Origin: Cyrtodaria siliqua
Taxonomy: Eukaryota > Mollusca > Bivalvia > Adapedonta > Hiatellidae
Assembly (NCBI GenBank): GCA_037043455.1
Contig: JAWPHD010005578.1
Span: 91,001 to 155,000 of the forward strand
DNA: 64,000 bases
Direction: 5' to 3'
Of the stretch, positions 48,830 to 58,985 are shown in pieces (position 1 is the stretch's first letter; each line of letters opens with the position of its first letter). The position numbers and the translations under genes were made by a program. Below the pieces are notes generated by a model, which saw only the letters and a program-made list of their open reading frames with translations, searched no databases and was not told the DNA's origin.

Positions 48830-49983
48830 GTAATGCAGCAAGACCTATGACTATAGTACCAACAATTATAGTTGTTTTGTTATCTTCGTGTCCAATCGCT
48901 ATTTTTTGTATTTCTGGTGGGTTATGCTCCACAGTTTTATGTATTGAGTTATCTAAGTCAGAATGTTCCGGTAAACAATTCTTTGATGTGGTGCCTTGAA
49001 AAGGTTGAATATTTTTTGGTGGCACTGGTTTTACATTTACATCATTATTCAATCCTAATGCTTGTGCATCGGTTGCTATTACAATTTCATTATTGTAGTC
49101 TTGTATTGTTCCAATTCTTAATTCCATGTCACTCGGAGACATGTACAATCCACTTCCATAGACAAAATTTACTTTACTTCTAGCATATTTTAAGGTGTTT
49201 TCATATCTTGAAATTTGACTGGGCAAGTCGATGGGACTATTTATTGCGTCCTCTACATTTGCTAAAAATTGTTTCTGTGCAAATGCCGTTCCAGTTCCAA
49301 GTATATCAGTTCTTGTTTGTGATTGTGAACCAAGAATTGCCCAGCAGTATGTTCTTATGCTGTCATTAATTCTTTGTACTCCTGCCCTTGTAAATCCAGA
49401 TGAACAATCTAGTATAAAAGTAGACCAACTATTGTCAGCCTCAGAGCCTTGTGCAATGTAATCAATGTGATATGTTTTATCACTCTCATAGACTGTAAAA
49501 CTCATCGTTTTGTTGTCGTATACAGTATTTACCAAAGGATGATAACCAATATTTGTCCAGTAATTATAAATTGTTCCTAGACCATTATTATAGCTTTGTT
49601 TCTGTCTCCAGTCTGAATATAAATCAACGTTAAACTCCTTGCATATTCTTTCGTATGCTTTTCGGTTATATATGTTACTAAACGCATTCCAATTTGAGTC
49701 TTGCGGCATTGCTACACTCATCTCAAATAATATTCTTCTGACTTGGTAATAGACATGAAATCGAAATAACGAACCAACCAATGCCACATCCAGTTGTCGC
49801 ACACCAAATAGCAAAGTTTAACAGATTCTGCCAAAATAACATCCAATCTGTTTCCCAGCGTTGGACTATAGCATCTGATTTGACGTATGAAAGTTTGTAT
49901 TTTTCAAAGACATTTGGAAATGATGCTTTAAAGTCTTTACCGTCTGATGTAATGACTATGTTTTGATTTATTATATCTATCAC
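48810..49983 (-). pseudogene. Large Polinton protein with C-terminal anchor, frameshifted
   Basis: The first part (49723-49983) starts MIDIINQNIVITSDGKDFKA and includes RWETDWMLFWQNLLNFAIWC. It then shifts near 49790 into the frame 48810-49814, with FRFHVYYQVRRILFEMSVAM, DWRQKQSYNNGLGTIYNYW, SIRTYCWAILGSQSQTR, and DAINSPIDLPSQISRYENTL. The last 20 residues form a membrane segment (IVGTIVIGLAALLIYEIY). In total about 390 codons. I recognise it as a protein conserved in animal Polintons but know no function. A surface or membrane-anchored virion role is possible. Confidence 0.7.
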
Positions 49984-50089
49984 TTTCTTGCTAAAAGTAT
50001 TTGAATAGTGAGCATCCGGGTTATATTTAATATTCTTTAGAAATCATTTTTATTTATGTTTTTATATATATATATATATATTAAAAAAA
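49984..50089. promoter_or_regulatory. Divergent spacer with TATA-like run
   Basis: Contains TTTTTATATATATATATATA (about 50060-50080), immediately 5' of the penton ATG. Likely a promoter region for the divergent pair; positional inference. Confidence 0.45.
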
Positions 50090-50734
50090 ATGTTTCATAC
50101 AATTTCAAACATAGACAACTCTATTAACTTACAACAGTATATCGATAATAGAGATGGAACTAAGCGCGTTGGATTAAAAAGTTTTACATACACTATCGGT
50201 TGGTTTAATATTAATCATGAACCCATAAAGACACGAAACCCAGATAAAACAGATCATTTACCAGGTGGACTCTATAACTTTCAAGACTTGGTAGAAAATT
50301 TTAAAATGCTAAATGAAAAGATTATCCTGGACAGTATTGTCCAAATTGGTACAGCCATTATACATACGCCAATAGAAACACGAATGTCAAGTGGTCTTTC
50401 AAAAATGCTGGGATCCAAGGACAGAAAATGGTTGACAGGTACTAATATAGGAGATTACCCAATTGATTTAGCTCCTTATAAACAGCTATATGTTCATCTA
50501 AAACAAGTTAATACGAGTAGTAATTATTTCAGTGGTGCACCAAGCACTATTATAGGTGTTGTGCCTGTAGTAAATAAGCAGTTTGGAGATATAGTATATA
50601 CAAATTTTTATCCTGAATATCACTGTCTTATAAAAGGTGCAATTACTGAATTGAAAATAGAAGTCAGAGATGAGTATGGCAACAAAATAAATATTCACGG
50701 ATTGCCTATGAGTAGGGTTTTAGAAATTATTTAA
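50090..50734 (+). CDS. Penton-like minor capsid protein (single jelly roll)
   Basis: Intact, 214 residues, about the usual size for Polinton minor capsid (penton) proteins, which close the five-fold vertices. Starts MFHTISNIDNSINLQQYID. Features: an N-terminal strand-rich region with GLKSFTYTIGWFNINHEP, then PIDLAPYKQLYVHLKQVNTS, APSTIIGVVPVVNKQFGDIV and the C-terminal ITELKIEVRDEYGNKI and HGLPMSRVLEI. Assigned by resemblance to Polinton pentons as I know them; not checked by profile search. Followed 26 bp later by the fibre-like gene in the same direction. Confidence 0.85.
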   Translation: MFHTISNIDNSINLQQYIDNRDGTKRVGLKSFTYTIGWFNINHEPIKTRNPDKTDHLPGGLYNFQDLVENFKMLNEKIILDSIVQIGTAIIHTPIETRMSSGLSKMLGSKDRKWLTGTNIGDYPIDLAPYKQLYVHLKQVNTSSNYFSGAPSTIIGVVPVVNKQFGDIVYTNFYPEYHCLIKGAITELKIEVRDEYGNKINIHGLPMSRVLEII

Positions 50735-50760
50735 AAAATATATTTTTATAAAAAAAAACA

Positions 50761-51273
50761 ATGAGTATATATGGACCAACAAGACCTAAAAAACCAAAAG
50801 ACTTAGAGGCTTTGATAGATGATGTTCAAAATTTATATAGGCGAATTGTGCCTTCTGTTGACCAGTTTAATCATTTAAAAAATAGAGTTGATAATCTTAA
50901 ATATGGGATTATAACAATATTTGCAGAGGCTAAAGGCCCACTTGTGTCAAACAGAATACTCTCATTTGGTAATGGTGGAGCAGAATCAAATGTGGGGCAT
51001 GTAATGACACGCCGTGGACGGATTATGGGAATAGGTTTAGCATGTGAACGATTAGTTGGTGACGTAACTGTAATAGTTTCTGTCAATGGTGTTGAACAAC
51101 CAAATTATGGCATAACGCTTCACATCATCCCATGCAATCATGATAACTTTGATAAACCTTTAGAGATTGGTGCTGGTTCTGTTGTTAACTTTGTATGCAA
51201 TGTTGCTAACGCTACCGTTGTGAATACGGTGGCGTCATTTTTAGTTGAATTAATTAATTTTTTTATTTATTAA
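50761..51273 (+). CDS. Fibre-like protein with coiled coil and beta-rich C-terminus
   Basis: Intact, 170 residues. The N-terminal part has a short basic/proline tail (MSIYGPTRPKKPKDLEA) and a heptad-like helix (LIDDVQNLYRRIVPSVDQFN). The C-terminal 110 residues are strand-rich, with RILSFGNGGAESNVGHVMTR, VTVIVSVNGVEQPNYG, and VNFVCNVANATVVNTVASFL. The tail + coiled coil + beta-head layout resembles small trimeric fibres. Placing it next to penton supports a vertex-attached spike. No frameshift or stop found. It is separated from penton by a TATTTTTATA-like spacer. Confidence 0.65.
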   Translation: MSIYGPTRPKKPKDLEALIDDVQNLYRRIVPSVDQFNHLKNRVDNLKYGIITIFAEAKGPLVSNRILSFGNGGAESNVGHVMTRRGRIMGIGLACERLVGDVTVIVSVNGVEQPNYGITLHIIPCNHDNFDKPLEIGAGSVVNFVCNVANATVVNTVASFLVELINFFIY

Positions 51274-51645
51274 TAAAAAATGAAACAAATTTAAAACGGA
51301 CTTACCTTTCATAAAAATAATCCTAGTTTTATCCTTACTCTTTCAGGTCTCTATTCCCATAGGGTATGTCACCGTGTTAAGAGATACTAATCCGTAGTTT
51401 TCACCGCCTTATATACCCGTCAGAGAGACCAAAAACTTTACCGATTGGTTGATATAAATAGACGCTTATCACATGATCTTCACCGATTGGTTGATATAAA
51501 TAGACACTTATCACATGATCTTCACCGATTGGTTGATATAAATAGATGCTTATCACATGAGCTAATACATGTGACAATAATCACGTAACCTTACTAACAT
51601 GACAATAGTCACGTAACCTTACCTACTACACAAAGCTCAAAACCT
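51274..51645. other. Right subterminal region of the Polinton
   Basis: Non-coding. It has three 42-bp tandem units at 51440-51563 (ACCGATTGGTTGATATAAAT...), then two diverged copies of an ATGACAATAGTCACGTAACC block (about 51570-51622). No counterpart seen at the left end. Confidence 0.8.
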
Positions 51646-51882
51646 AAAAAATATAAACTTGTGTTCTTCACTACCCCTATTTTAAAAAAGTTTGTTAACA
51701 TAAGTTTTAATGTTTAACCTCTATATCAATCTTAAAATCTTGGGTTATTTAACGCCTGGGACATGCTAAATAACCAGTTTAATTGACTTAATTTTCAGTA
51801 AACTGAAAAATTTTGTGTGGCGGTTTTAGATTATTTGGGGTAATTTGGGTTTTGAGCCAGAACACCTATAATACATATATAT
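51646..51882 (-). repeat. Polinton right terminal inverted repeat
   Basis: Reverse complement of the left repeat with about ten mismatches over its length. It ends ATAATACATATATAT and is followed by CCTATA at 51883-51888, the target-site duplication. Confidence 0.93.
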
Positions 51883-51888
51883 CCTATA

Positions 51889-53149
51889 CTAATAACATTA
51901 AGAGTGAAACATCGGTGTCTTGGAAGCGCATCATTTCAACTAGTATACGCGTGCACTCTCACATTTTGACCAGTTTTAAATGAATTCAGCGAGCTCAACA
52001 ACGGCTGGAGAAACAAACCTGCTAAGAGCGTATAACGAAGTAATTAACAGTTATTTAAAATAAAAGACTATTTACAAAATATAATATTTTGGTAAACATT
52101 TTACTTCAGTACATTCTAATGTTCTGTCGAGTTCGAACAAGCACGAAGCATGTTTATCACTAGCCTCCGTCATCCGGCCTACTTCTGATTTCTTCCCAAC
52201 GCCATGATCTTGAGAACAAAGGCATGTGGGAAAACGGAAGACTTTAGTTTGAAATCGCCCCAACCAGGGCCGACTTTGGCGAGACTTGGAAAGATTTTAT
52301 GTAATGAGACTGAAGATAAAAACGTGATTTCAAGTCAATTAAGCGTTCATTTATTAGTTTTAACTTGTGAGAGGCAGCACCAGACGTCAAAATGTGTAAC
52401 ATCGACTTTATGCGCGTGTAAAAGCGCGCAAATAAAACCAACTAATCGTTTGTGAATGCTTTATTTGGTCTAATCTGGCCAAGCTGATGTCTGCAAATAA
52501 GTAAGACATATGCATAATACGGTATAGACAGGCTAGATATCAAGTATCAATGGTCTAAAACGGCCTCAGAGATGACTGAAAGAACTAACTGGGCTATCAT
52601 ATTAACATAAAGTTTTCTATTAAATTCAATACAATACATTTAATTTGAATATGTACTATATTATATTCTGCATTATTAATGTTAACGATACTTAATTGAA
52701 TGCAGTAATTAGTAACTGATTATCTATATCATAACGTCGTAATACAGATATCGATAAATTAAGCGCTCAGTTAGAAATAATTCATTTCATTCATATGCTA
52801 ATGCATACGTATTGGCTGTTGGGAGATTCACTCAGTATAACGAGGATTTCTATAACGACAAATCAGCATTACGAATGACGAATTGAATATTTTATATTAG
52901 ACGGAAATATTTCTCAGAAGAAACAAGTTGTGTTTATAGATTTTATTTAAATTAGGTAAGTATGATTTTGTAATTGTTGTCGTCTGTTTAGGTTTATTGA
53001 AATTAATATGTGTTAATATTACAAGACATTTATTTATACAGAAGAGACAATGAGTGAAAATGCATTCGTGTTTAAATGTTTGAAGTAAAATTTGTCAATT
53101 TGTACGGAATCCCGTTTAAACACCTCGAAATCTCATGGTCTCCCATAAA
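51889..53149. other. Right flank spacer
   Basis: No supported gene; opposing open frames around 52072-52455 show no domain. Confidence 0.4.
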
Positions 53150-53340
53150 ACCCGAGTGGAGTGTGTAGTCCAGTGGTAGTGCGCCGAACTCCAGATCGAG
53201 AGGTTGTGGGCTCGATCCTCGACGCGGCCACGTTATTTATCCTTGATCAAGTTAATTAATCCACATTGCTTAGTACTGGTTCTACCCAGGAAGACATCGA
53301 GAGTGATTAATCTAAGTTGCAAAAACTTGTTTTGTAATCG
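53150..53340 (+). mobile_element. tRNA-headed V-SINE-like element
   Basis: The tRNA-like head has box A 'TAGTCCAGTGGTAGTGCG' and box B 'GGGCTCGATCC'. The central block 'GTACTGGTTCTACCCAGGAA' and 'ATCGAGAGTG' resembles the conserved core of molluscan V-SINEs. The acceptor stem pairs poorly, so it is not a functional tRNA gene. Confidence 0.65.
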
Positions 53341-53842
53341 ATGTAAAATAAATATGTTTAAATTAATACCCGACATAGCGCGAATGCGAGACTCGGACGA
53401 CATGTGATTCGAAAATACGAAAACGCGAGAAAGAAGTATTTCGTCATTTTCGTTTCGTGGCTCGCATTTTCGTTCTATTATGTAAAGTCGAGATCTAGAG
53501 AAAAAAGTGTTGTAGGTTAAATTGCATTACCACTATCTCATGTCGCGAGCAGTATCGCGAGATTGCGAGTTTACACCCTTGAATAACAGTATTGTTATAT
53601 CGGTTCGAAAATGAAGACTGTTTCCATTCATGCAACAAAATTGAATTTGTAATGATACTCTTAAGGGCGTGACTGCGAGACGACCTTACACTATTGCAAG
53701 ATTGAGATCTCATCCTAAACACGACAGAGATAGCATTCGACATTATTTGGCAGAATATTCTCACTCTGTCTGGTACATGTAATCGTAATCGCGAAATTGC
53801 GAGATGTTCAAACGTAGACGGATGCAGTCGAGTGTGTATATA
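53341..53842. other. Spacer
   Basis: CG-containing unique-looking sequence with no recognised gene. Confidence 0.4.
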
Positions 53843-54622
53843 TACTCAGCAAAAGTATCCACTTTGTTTTCCTGCAAAATCGGAGACTATAAGAAAGAAC
53901 TAACAATTGTAACATGATTTTCTTTTAATAACATCTTTGTTTGATGATAATAAAAAAATAAATCGCAGTTTAAAAGCATAGGTATAAAAACGAAATTAAC
54001 AAAATTGAACAAACGTAAAGGTTAACGATAATAGCACATTTTTCAACAGTCTAAGTCCGCTCAAATACACTGAAACATATTCAAAACCTCTCTAATATCT
54101 CATGTGTACACCGTTACACCGAATACACGCAAGAATGCGACGTCGCATGCTTCTGACGTAACGACTGACGAAGTCTGGAGCTAATGCTTTCCATTCGCGT
54201 ACAAGTGCTGCTGCAATGTCCTGAACACTTTGGATGGGGTCATCCTGACGTACACGACGTCCCAAATATGTTCTATGCTTCGTCAGTCGTTACGTCAGAT
54301 GCATGCGACGTCGCATTCATGAAAGTATTCGGTGTAACGGTGAACACATGAGATGTTAGCGAGGTTTTGTAGATATAGTCAGTATATTTGAATGGACTTA
54401 GTGTGTGCTATCCTCGCTAATCTTTACATTTGTTAAGTTTTCACACCTATGTTTTTAAACTGTGATTTATGTTTTAATTATTCGGTATATTTCGATGAAA
54501 TTTTGTGTGAGCATCAAGCAAAGATGTTATTAAAAGACAACCATGCTACAATTTTTATTTTTTTCTTACAGTCTCAGATTTTGCAGGAAAACAAAGTGGA
54601 ATATTTTTATTTTTGCTGAGTA
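53843..54622. mobile_element. Palindromic Tc1/mariner foldback element
   Basis: 780 bp running from TACTCAGCAAAAG to its complement, with TA at both edges. The arms of about 340 bp are inverted copies. The minus strand of the left arm and centre (about 54110-54275) reads GRRVRQDDPIQSVQDIAAAL and then VREWKALAPDFVSRYVRSMR, a Tc1-type transposase C-terminus. The plus strand of the right arm repeats its end (FVSRYVRCMRRRI). Two transposon 3' ends have thus been joined head to head, with the catalytic core lost. Confidence 0.85.
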
Positions 54623-54859
54623 TATATTGTTCAATACACTACATATTACTTTAACAAAAATAGCTATACATATACACGTATTTCACAATTGCATAAAATG
54701 TGTGTTAAGTATGATGTTAGATTTTAAATGTATATCATGTATATAGTGAAAAGCATGATAGTTTACAGAGTTTTAAACGTTATACCTCAATTATGTTACT
54801 AAAACAAACAACTTGCACTGACACCTTTTAAATTAATACACCTTTAATTCAGATTCGAA
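54623..54859. other. Region upstream of DEG/ENaC start
   Basis: AT-rich. 'CTTTAATTCAG' at 54842-54852 could be an acceptor joining an upstream non-coding exon to the start exon. Confidence 0.4.
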
Positions 54860-55055
54860 ATGGCGAAAACCAATGTAATGAAAGATAAAGAGGTAAAACA
54901 CGTGAACGTTAAACCTCTAATTCCTTCAAAGAGATTGTCTCTAACAAGAGATGAGTTAACAGATGATTTGAGGAGACCACCCCTCAAGGGTAGAGTGAAA
55001 TCGGGCTCTATTCACGATATCCTCGAGAAAATGGCGGAGTCTCAAACAAGTCGAG
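54860..55055 (+). CDS. DEG/ENaC exon 1 (start exon)
   Basis: Starts MAKTNVMKDKEVKHVNVKPL and ends at the donor GTGAGC (55056). Charged cytosolic tail. It leaves one base (G), which pairs with AT of the next exon to give Asp. The open frame to 55075 reads into the intron. Confidence 0.8.
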
Positions 55056-58015
55056 GTGAGCACATTTATCTATGACTACCATACATTACATGGAATTTAA
55101 AACACACTGATTATATTTTAAACATATGTGTTTTATTTTAATGGGTAATGAAGCAAACAAACAAACTGAGTATTGTCAAAAGTGCTAATTCAGTTTACTG
55201 TAGATCCAGTATTATTCCCGGCGGTTTTATTTTCACTAATATTCGCGAATCCATTTTAGTAATTGCATGTTGATGCTAGAAAGAGCAAAAGTAAAGCGTT
55301 CAGTTGCATTGCCTGAATTATCACAATGTGAAAACAGTTTACAGTATTACATTGTGTTTCTTCAACACTTGACGTGCGAGTCATGGCGGTTTTGGTAGAA
55401 GGTACCTACCATTGAGCATTCGAATGATAGGAAGGACCCCGTACCGAACCCCATACGCACTTTTCCTTCGAGGTTTCTGAAGACACGACGATATAGTCAG
55501 TTTTCGAAAGCCACTGTTAATTTCAGACATTTTGATTGTTTACTTTCGGAACATTCTCGTGTAACGTCTCGTCTCGTATTTGAAAACCCTTCCTATTCAC
55601 AAACCTGACAGTTGCCGGTTGACGTTGTTTTTTGTGTCAGTTGAGGGAGGGTGCAAGTTTCCAAATACGGAAGGCAGCAGCGCGAGATAAATCGAAAGGG
55701 AAACATATCAGACAAATGTCTCTGAAATATTGACATTCGTACTAAAATACCTAGATCGACCAGACATTCGTCTCTTTGTGAGTTGTTTGCATGCAGGCCT
55801 GGTATTTAAGGTTTAATTTATTGAAATAAGGTGGATGTTTATGAATAGGCATTGCCTGATGTCTTCAGAAACCTCTCTAGATGGGTCTATATCCTGATAC
55901 TTATATATTATATAAAGGATCGGTACCCACCATGAGATATATGATTCTGGCAGCTACTTCAACACGTGCTATTGAGTTCAGCTATACTATTGGTATGTGC
56001 TACTTTATTCGTACTATTTAATGATACTTTCCATTCATTAACACATTTTTGCACCGTGTTACTAGTATAATACTGGGTTTGCAATGCAATTATTTCTTTA
56101 GAATTCCTTATTTTCACTGTAACATTAATTTGGCAACATATTGTTGTCTTAAGGACAGACATTTTCTCACTCATAGTGGTATTCGAACCCGCAGCAATGA
56201 GCCTCGTTTGAAACCTTTTCGCATTGCAACGTAGCGGGTTCTAATCACATTGGATGCTTCAACTGTAAGTGGGAAAGTGTCAGATGGTAAAATGTATGTA
56301 GTGTTGGTACTAACCAGGAATAAATGTGTTTTCTGCCTCCACCACTAAAACTTGATCCCTTAAATGGGCTGAAAAATTAGTGACTGACGAAGCATAAAAC
56401 ACAAAACAAAATAATATTTTATTATCGGGCTTTAGCAATCCGACACATGTATGTTATTTATCTTTCTTACTAAATATGCCATGCATGGTAAACTTGCAGA
56501 TGAAAGATGGCTTAGCGCTAAACAGATTTACGACGAATTCTGCTCAGAGACAAGTTTCACTGCTCTGACGCGTATTCACAAAGCCAAACATGTCTACAAA
56601 CGTATAGCCTGGACGGTTATCGCTTTTAGCATGATCACCTGGATGAGCATACAATGTTACTGGCTCTCTGTCAAATACTTCAGGTAATACAGTTTACATC
56701 TCCTAAACAGACACAATAAAAACGAGTCTGCGACATTTGTCTATTTTTCGCGTTTGTTTACTTCCAAGGGGTCCCCTTTTCAGTATTCAGTTAAGTTATA
56801 GTACAACGTTGCTGTTTGAACCAAACTATATGTCACATTGTATCACAATGTTTTTGCTGCTGAATAGCAGTATGGTGATTCCACTGTTTGCCGTTGGTCG
56901 CTTATTAACGGGGTAGTTTGTAAAAATCCAATTCCCATGATGCAATGTCTTTTCATCAGGCCATTTGTATGCGTAGATTGTCGCTACGTGTCAACACAGG
57001 AAAAAATCTAAATTACTAAATATTTTCCATTTTAAAAATAACAAAATAAATACCTTCTATTTGTTCTACTGTCTTTTCTTTTTCTGAAACAAATAGCATG
57101 CCTCTCTCAAAATTGTATCAAATTTGCTTTTTTGGTGTCGTCTGCTAGTTTTAAGCTTGGCCATCTTGCTTCGTAATAAATCATGTCACATGTTTCCAAA
57201 TATGACCAACATCCGTTGCTAACATAAAAACATGCTAGGTGATTGATACCTATACACCGGTATACCGCCATCTTTGATTTTTTTGTACAAGACTTTATGT
57301 TTGTGTTGATAATTTTTCAATGAAAACACTTTAAAAATTGAATTATTTTGATAACTGTTACGTTGTATTACAACGCTGCTTTCAAAGTATGAATATATGT
57401 TTTGACACATACAAAATAAGCAGTCATACTGATCACTTTAAACATAGAACAAAACAGTCAGCAGTTAATAAGGAAAGAACATAATGTGAATGTTCAATGT
57501 CACTAACATATTCAAATTCAACTGAAAAGGGAAACAAAGCAGCCATTTCAAAATGATTACTGATAGAAATATATTAAGGGTGTCTATAACTTGCATGGAC
57601 ATCGTCATTTTGGAAACGACACAACGACACAACATAATCATAGGTTGTCAACATATGAAATACATTTTACCTTATTACACCTATCCTACTGACATAAATT
57701 ACATTTCTTAAAGATAACCAATTGGCATCAATTACCTTTGTTACAGCTACCCATTTAACATAAATTACCTTTCTTACTGCTACCGAATTGACATAAATTA
57801 CCTTTCTTGCAGCTACCCAATTGAAGTAAAGACTGGAGTGACATCTGCATCAAAGCTCGATTTCCCGAGCATCACAATATGCAACCTCAATCCCCTGAAA
57901 AGGAGTAAGATGTACGAGGGGCCATTTAGTTCTATCACAGAGCACCTAGAGCTTGATGACTCTGATGTGTTGTATGACAAATACATATCTGACCTCAAAC
58001 AAACATTGGAGGATA
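54860..58015 (+). CDS. DEG/ENaC-family sodium channel (N-terminal exons)
   Basis: Degenerin/epithelial Na+ channel subunit, an amiloride-family cation channel of the plasma membrane with two transmembrane helices and a large cysteine-rich ectodomain. Exons 54860-55055, 56500-56683 and 57813-58015 join in phase 1, 2 and 1 with GT-AG borders. They encode about 194 residues. These are a basic cytosolic N-terminus; DEFCSETSFTALTRI at the pre-TM1 gating motif; TM1 RIAWTVIAFSMITWMSIQCY; YPIEVKTGV; and the family block FPSITICNLNPLKRS at the start of the ectodomain. The usual His-Gly of the gating motif is Thr-Ala here. The start has a good context (GAAATGG). Further exons are beyond or not recognised, so it is partial. 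Which subfamily is unclear. Confidence 0.9.
55471..55874. mobile_element. Candidate MITE in DEG/ENaC intron 1
   Basis: AGGTTTCTGAAGACA at 55471-55485 and its exact complement at 55860-55874 bound about 400 bp without coding sequence. The short 15-16-bp TIR and unclear target duplication make this tentative. Confidence 0.4.
56150..56240 (-). repeat. tRNA-like SINE fragment
   Basis: On the minus strand, 'GCTGCGGGTTCGAATACC' fits a box B in a tRNA-like setting, with a weak box A. Likely a truncated SINE rather than a tRNA gene. Confidence 0.35.
56500..56683 (+). CDS. DEG/ENaC exon 2 (TM1)
   Basis: Acceptor 'AACTTGCAG' ends at 56499 and donor GTAATA starts at 56684. Encodes ERWLSAKQIYDEFCSETSF, the pre-TM1 region and TM1, ending in the phase-2 codon that exon 3 completes. 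The open frame starting at 56451 is intronic at its beginning. Confidence 0.88.
57687..57818 (+). repeat. 33-bp tandem array containing the acceptor of DEG/ENaC exon 3
   Basis: Four units of 33 bp at 57687, 57720, 57753 and 57786, of the form AATTGACATAAATTACCTTT then CTTGCAGCTACCC. The last unit includes the real acceptor (AG at 57811-57812) and the first exon bases. The unit at 57720 also has a usable-looking TTACAG/CTACCC. The others have lost the AG or pyrimidines. Confidence 0.88.
57813..58015 (+). CDS. DEG/ENaC exon 3 (start of ectodomain)
   Basis: Acceptor 'TTTCTTGCAG' ends at 57812 and donor GTAAGT starts at 58016. Encodes YPIEVKTGVTSASKLDFPSI then TICNLNPLKRSKMYEG, and an acidic region LELDDSDVLYDKYISDLKQT. 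The family-typical FPxxTICNLN follows TM1. Confidence 0.9.
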
Positions 58016-58911
58016 GTAAGTACAAACATTACATTTTCTGCGGTATGCAATGGTTTCACAGAATTCCATTGAAGATCAGAATGTAGATATGCTAGTTAGT
58101 GTGCCTTTGTTGATACTTATTACCATACATTAATAACTTATCTCAATATACTTATTTCAAAATGATGTAGGTAAACAAAAATTAAGATATTGTTACGAGT
58201 AAAATGTAACAAGAAAGGAAGCCACACACAATTATAATTAACAAATTTAATTACATAAAATATTCACTTACAGAATCAGCAAGTCCATTTTTTAAAATTA
58301 ATATCCAATGTTTTAATTGAGTCCAAATACAGTTATCCAATGTTCCTTTAATTCACATTAGCAAGAGTCTCTGTAATCCAAAACAGTAAGTGTCTCTTTA
58401 ATCCAAAACATTAAGTATCTCTTTAAGTGTTTATTTAATCAAAAACAGTAAGTGTCCGTTCAGTCTAAATTAATTTCCAATATTTCCAGTTTAGTCCAAA
58501 TATCTAATTCACTGTTACTATGAATGAGCACAATAATAAGTAAATCCTCTCACAAATATATTATATAAAAGCATCCAAATCTAAATTAACGTTAATAAAG
58601 AAGACTGAAACTGATCTCAACTGTTGCTGCTGCCAGAGCTAACCTGTTTATATACATCCAAAGACTGCTCCAAAAGCCTCTCCATACATATAGTCTAATG
58701 AAAACAGTCCAAAATTCATCACAAATAAATTTGCATAAAATAGTCCATTGAGAACAATCTACATCATCATAAATGAATTTGCATAAATAATTGGCATTCC
58801 AGATAATCGTGTTTACATATCTACTATGTTTAACTTTTTTCAAGGCCAAATTAATAATAAACGTGCAACAATGCATGTACACTTTAGATATACAGGTAAC
58901 AATACAAACAT

Positions 58912-58985
58912 GATAAATGTCGAGAAGGAAATATAGCATTCAGGGATCACAGTCAACCACAAACACACAACAAAGAACATCTCAA
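58912..58985 (+). repeat. Dispersed repeat B, partial copy
   Basis: 'GGAAATATAGCATTCAGGGA' and 'TCACAGTCAACCACAAACAC' match the start of the copies at 2775 and 7085. Confidence 0.65.

Larger units (their letters stand above)
37786..51882. mobile_element. Polinton/Maverick DNA transposon, degenerate
   Basis: A self-synthesising DNA transposon of about 14.1 kb bounded by inverted repeats of about 238 bp and flanked by the 6-bp direct repeat CCTATA (37781-37786 and 51883-51888; one base may be shared with the left TIR). Polintons typically make 6-bp duplications and are 15-20 kb, so this is at the short end. Family-B polymerase, integrase, packaging ATPase, major capsid and penton genes identify it. 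The order is: zinc protein (-), polymerase (+), integrase (-), small protein (+), a six-gene minus-strand block ending with ATPase and capsid, a long membrane protein (+), another membrane protein (-), penton (+) and fibre-like (+). Many genes are broken. By eye the two TIRs differ at about ten of 238 positions, suggesting a fairly old insertion. Confidence 0.95.

Noticed and set aside
53160..53233. Functional tRNA gene
   Set aside because: Box A and B are good, but the acceptor stem pairs poorly and a V-SINE-like body follows, so a SINE is more likely.
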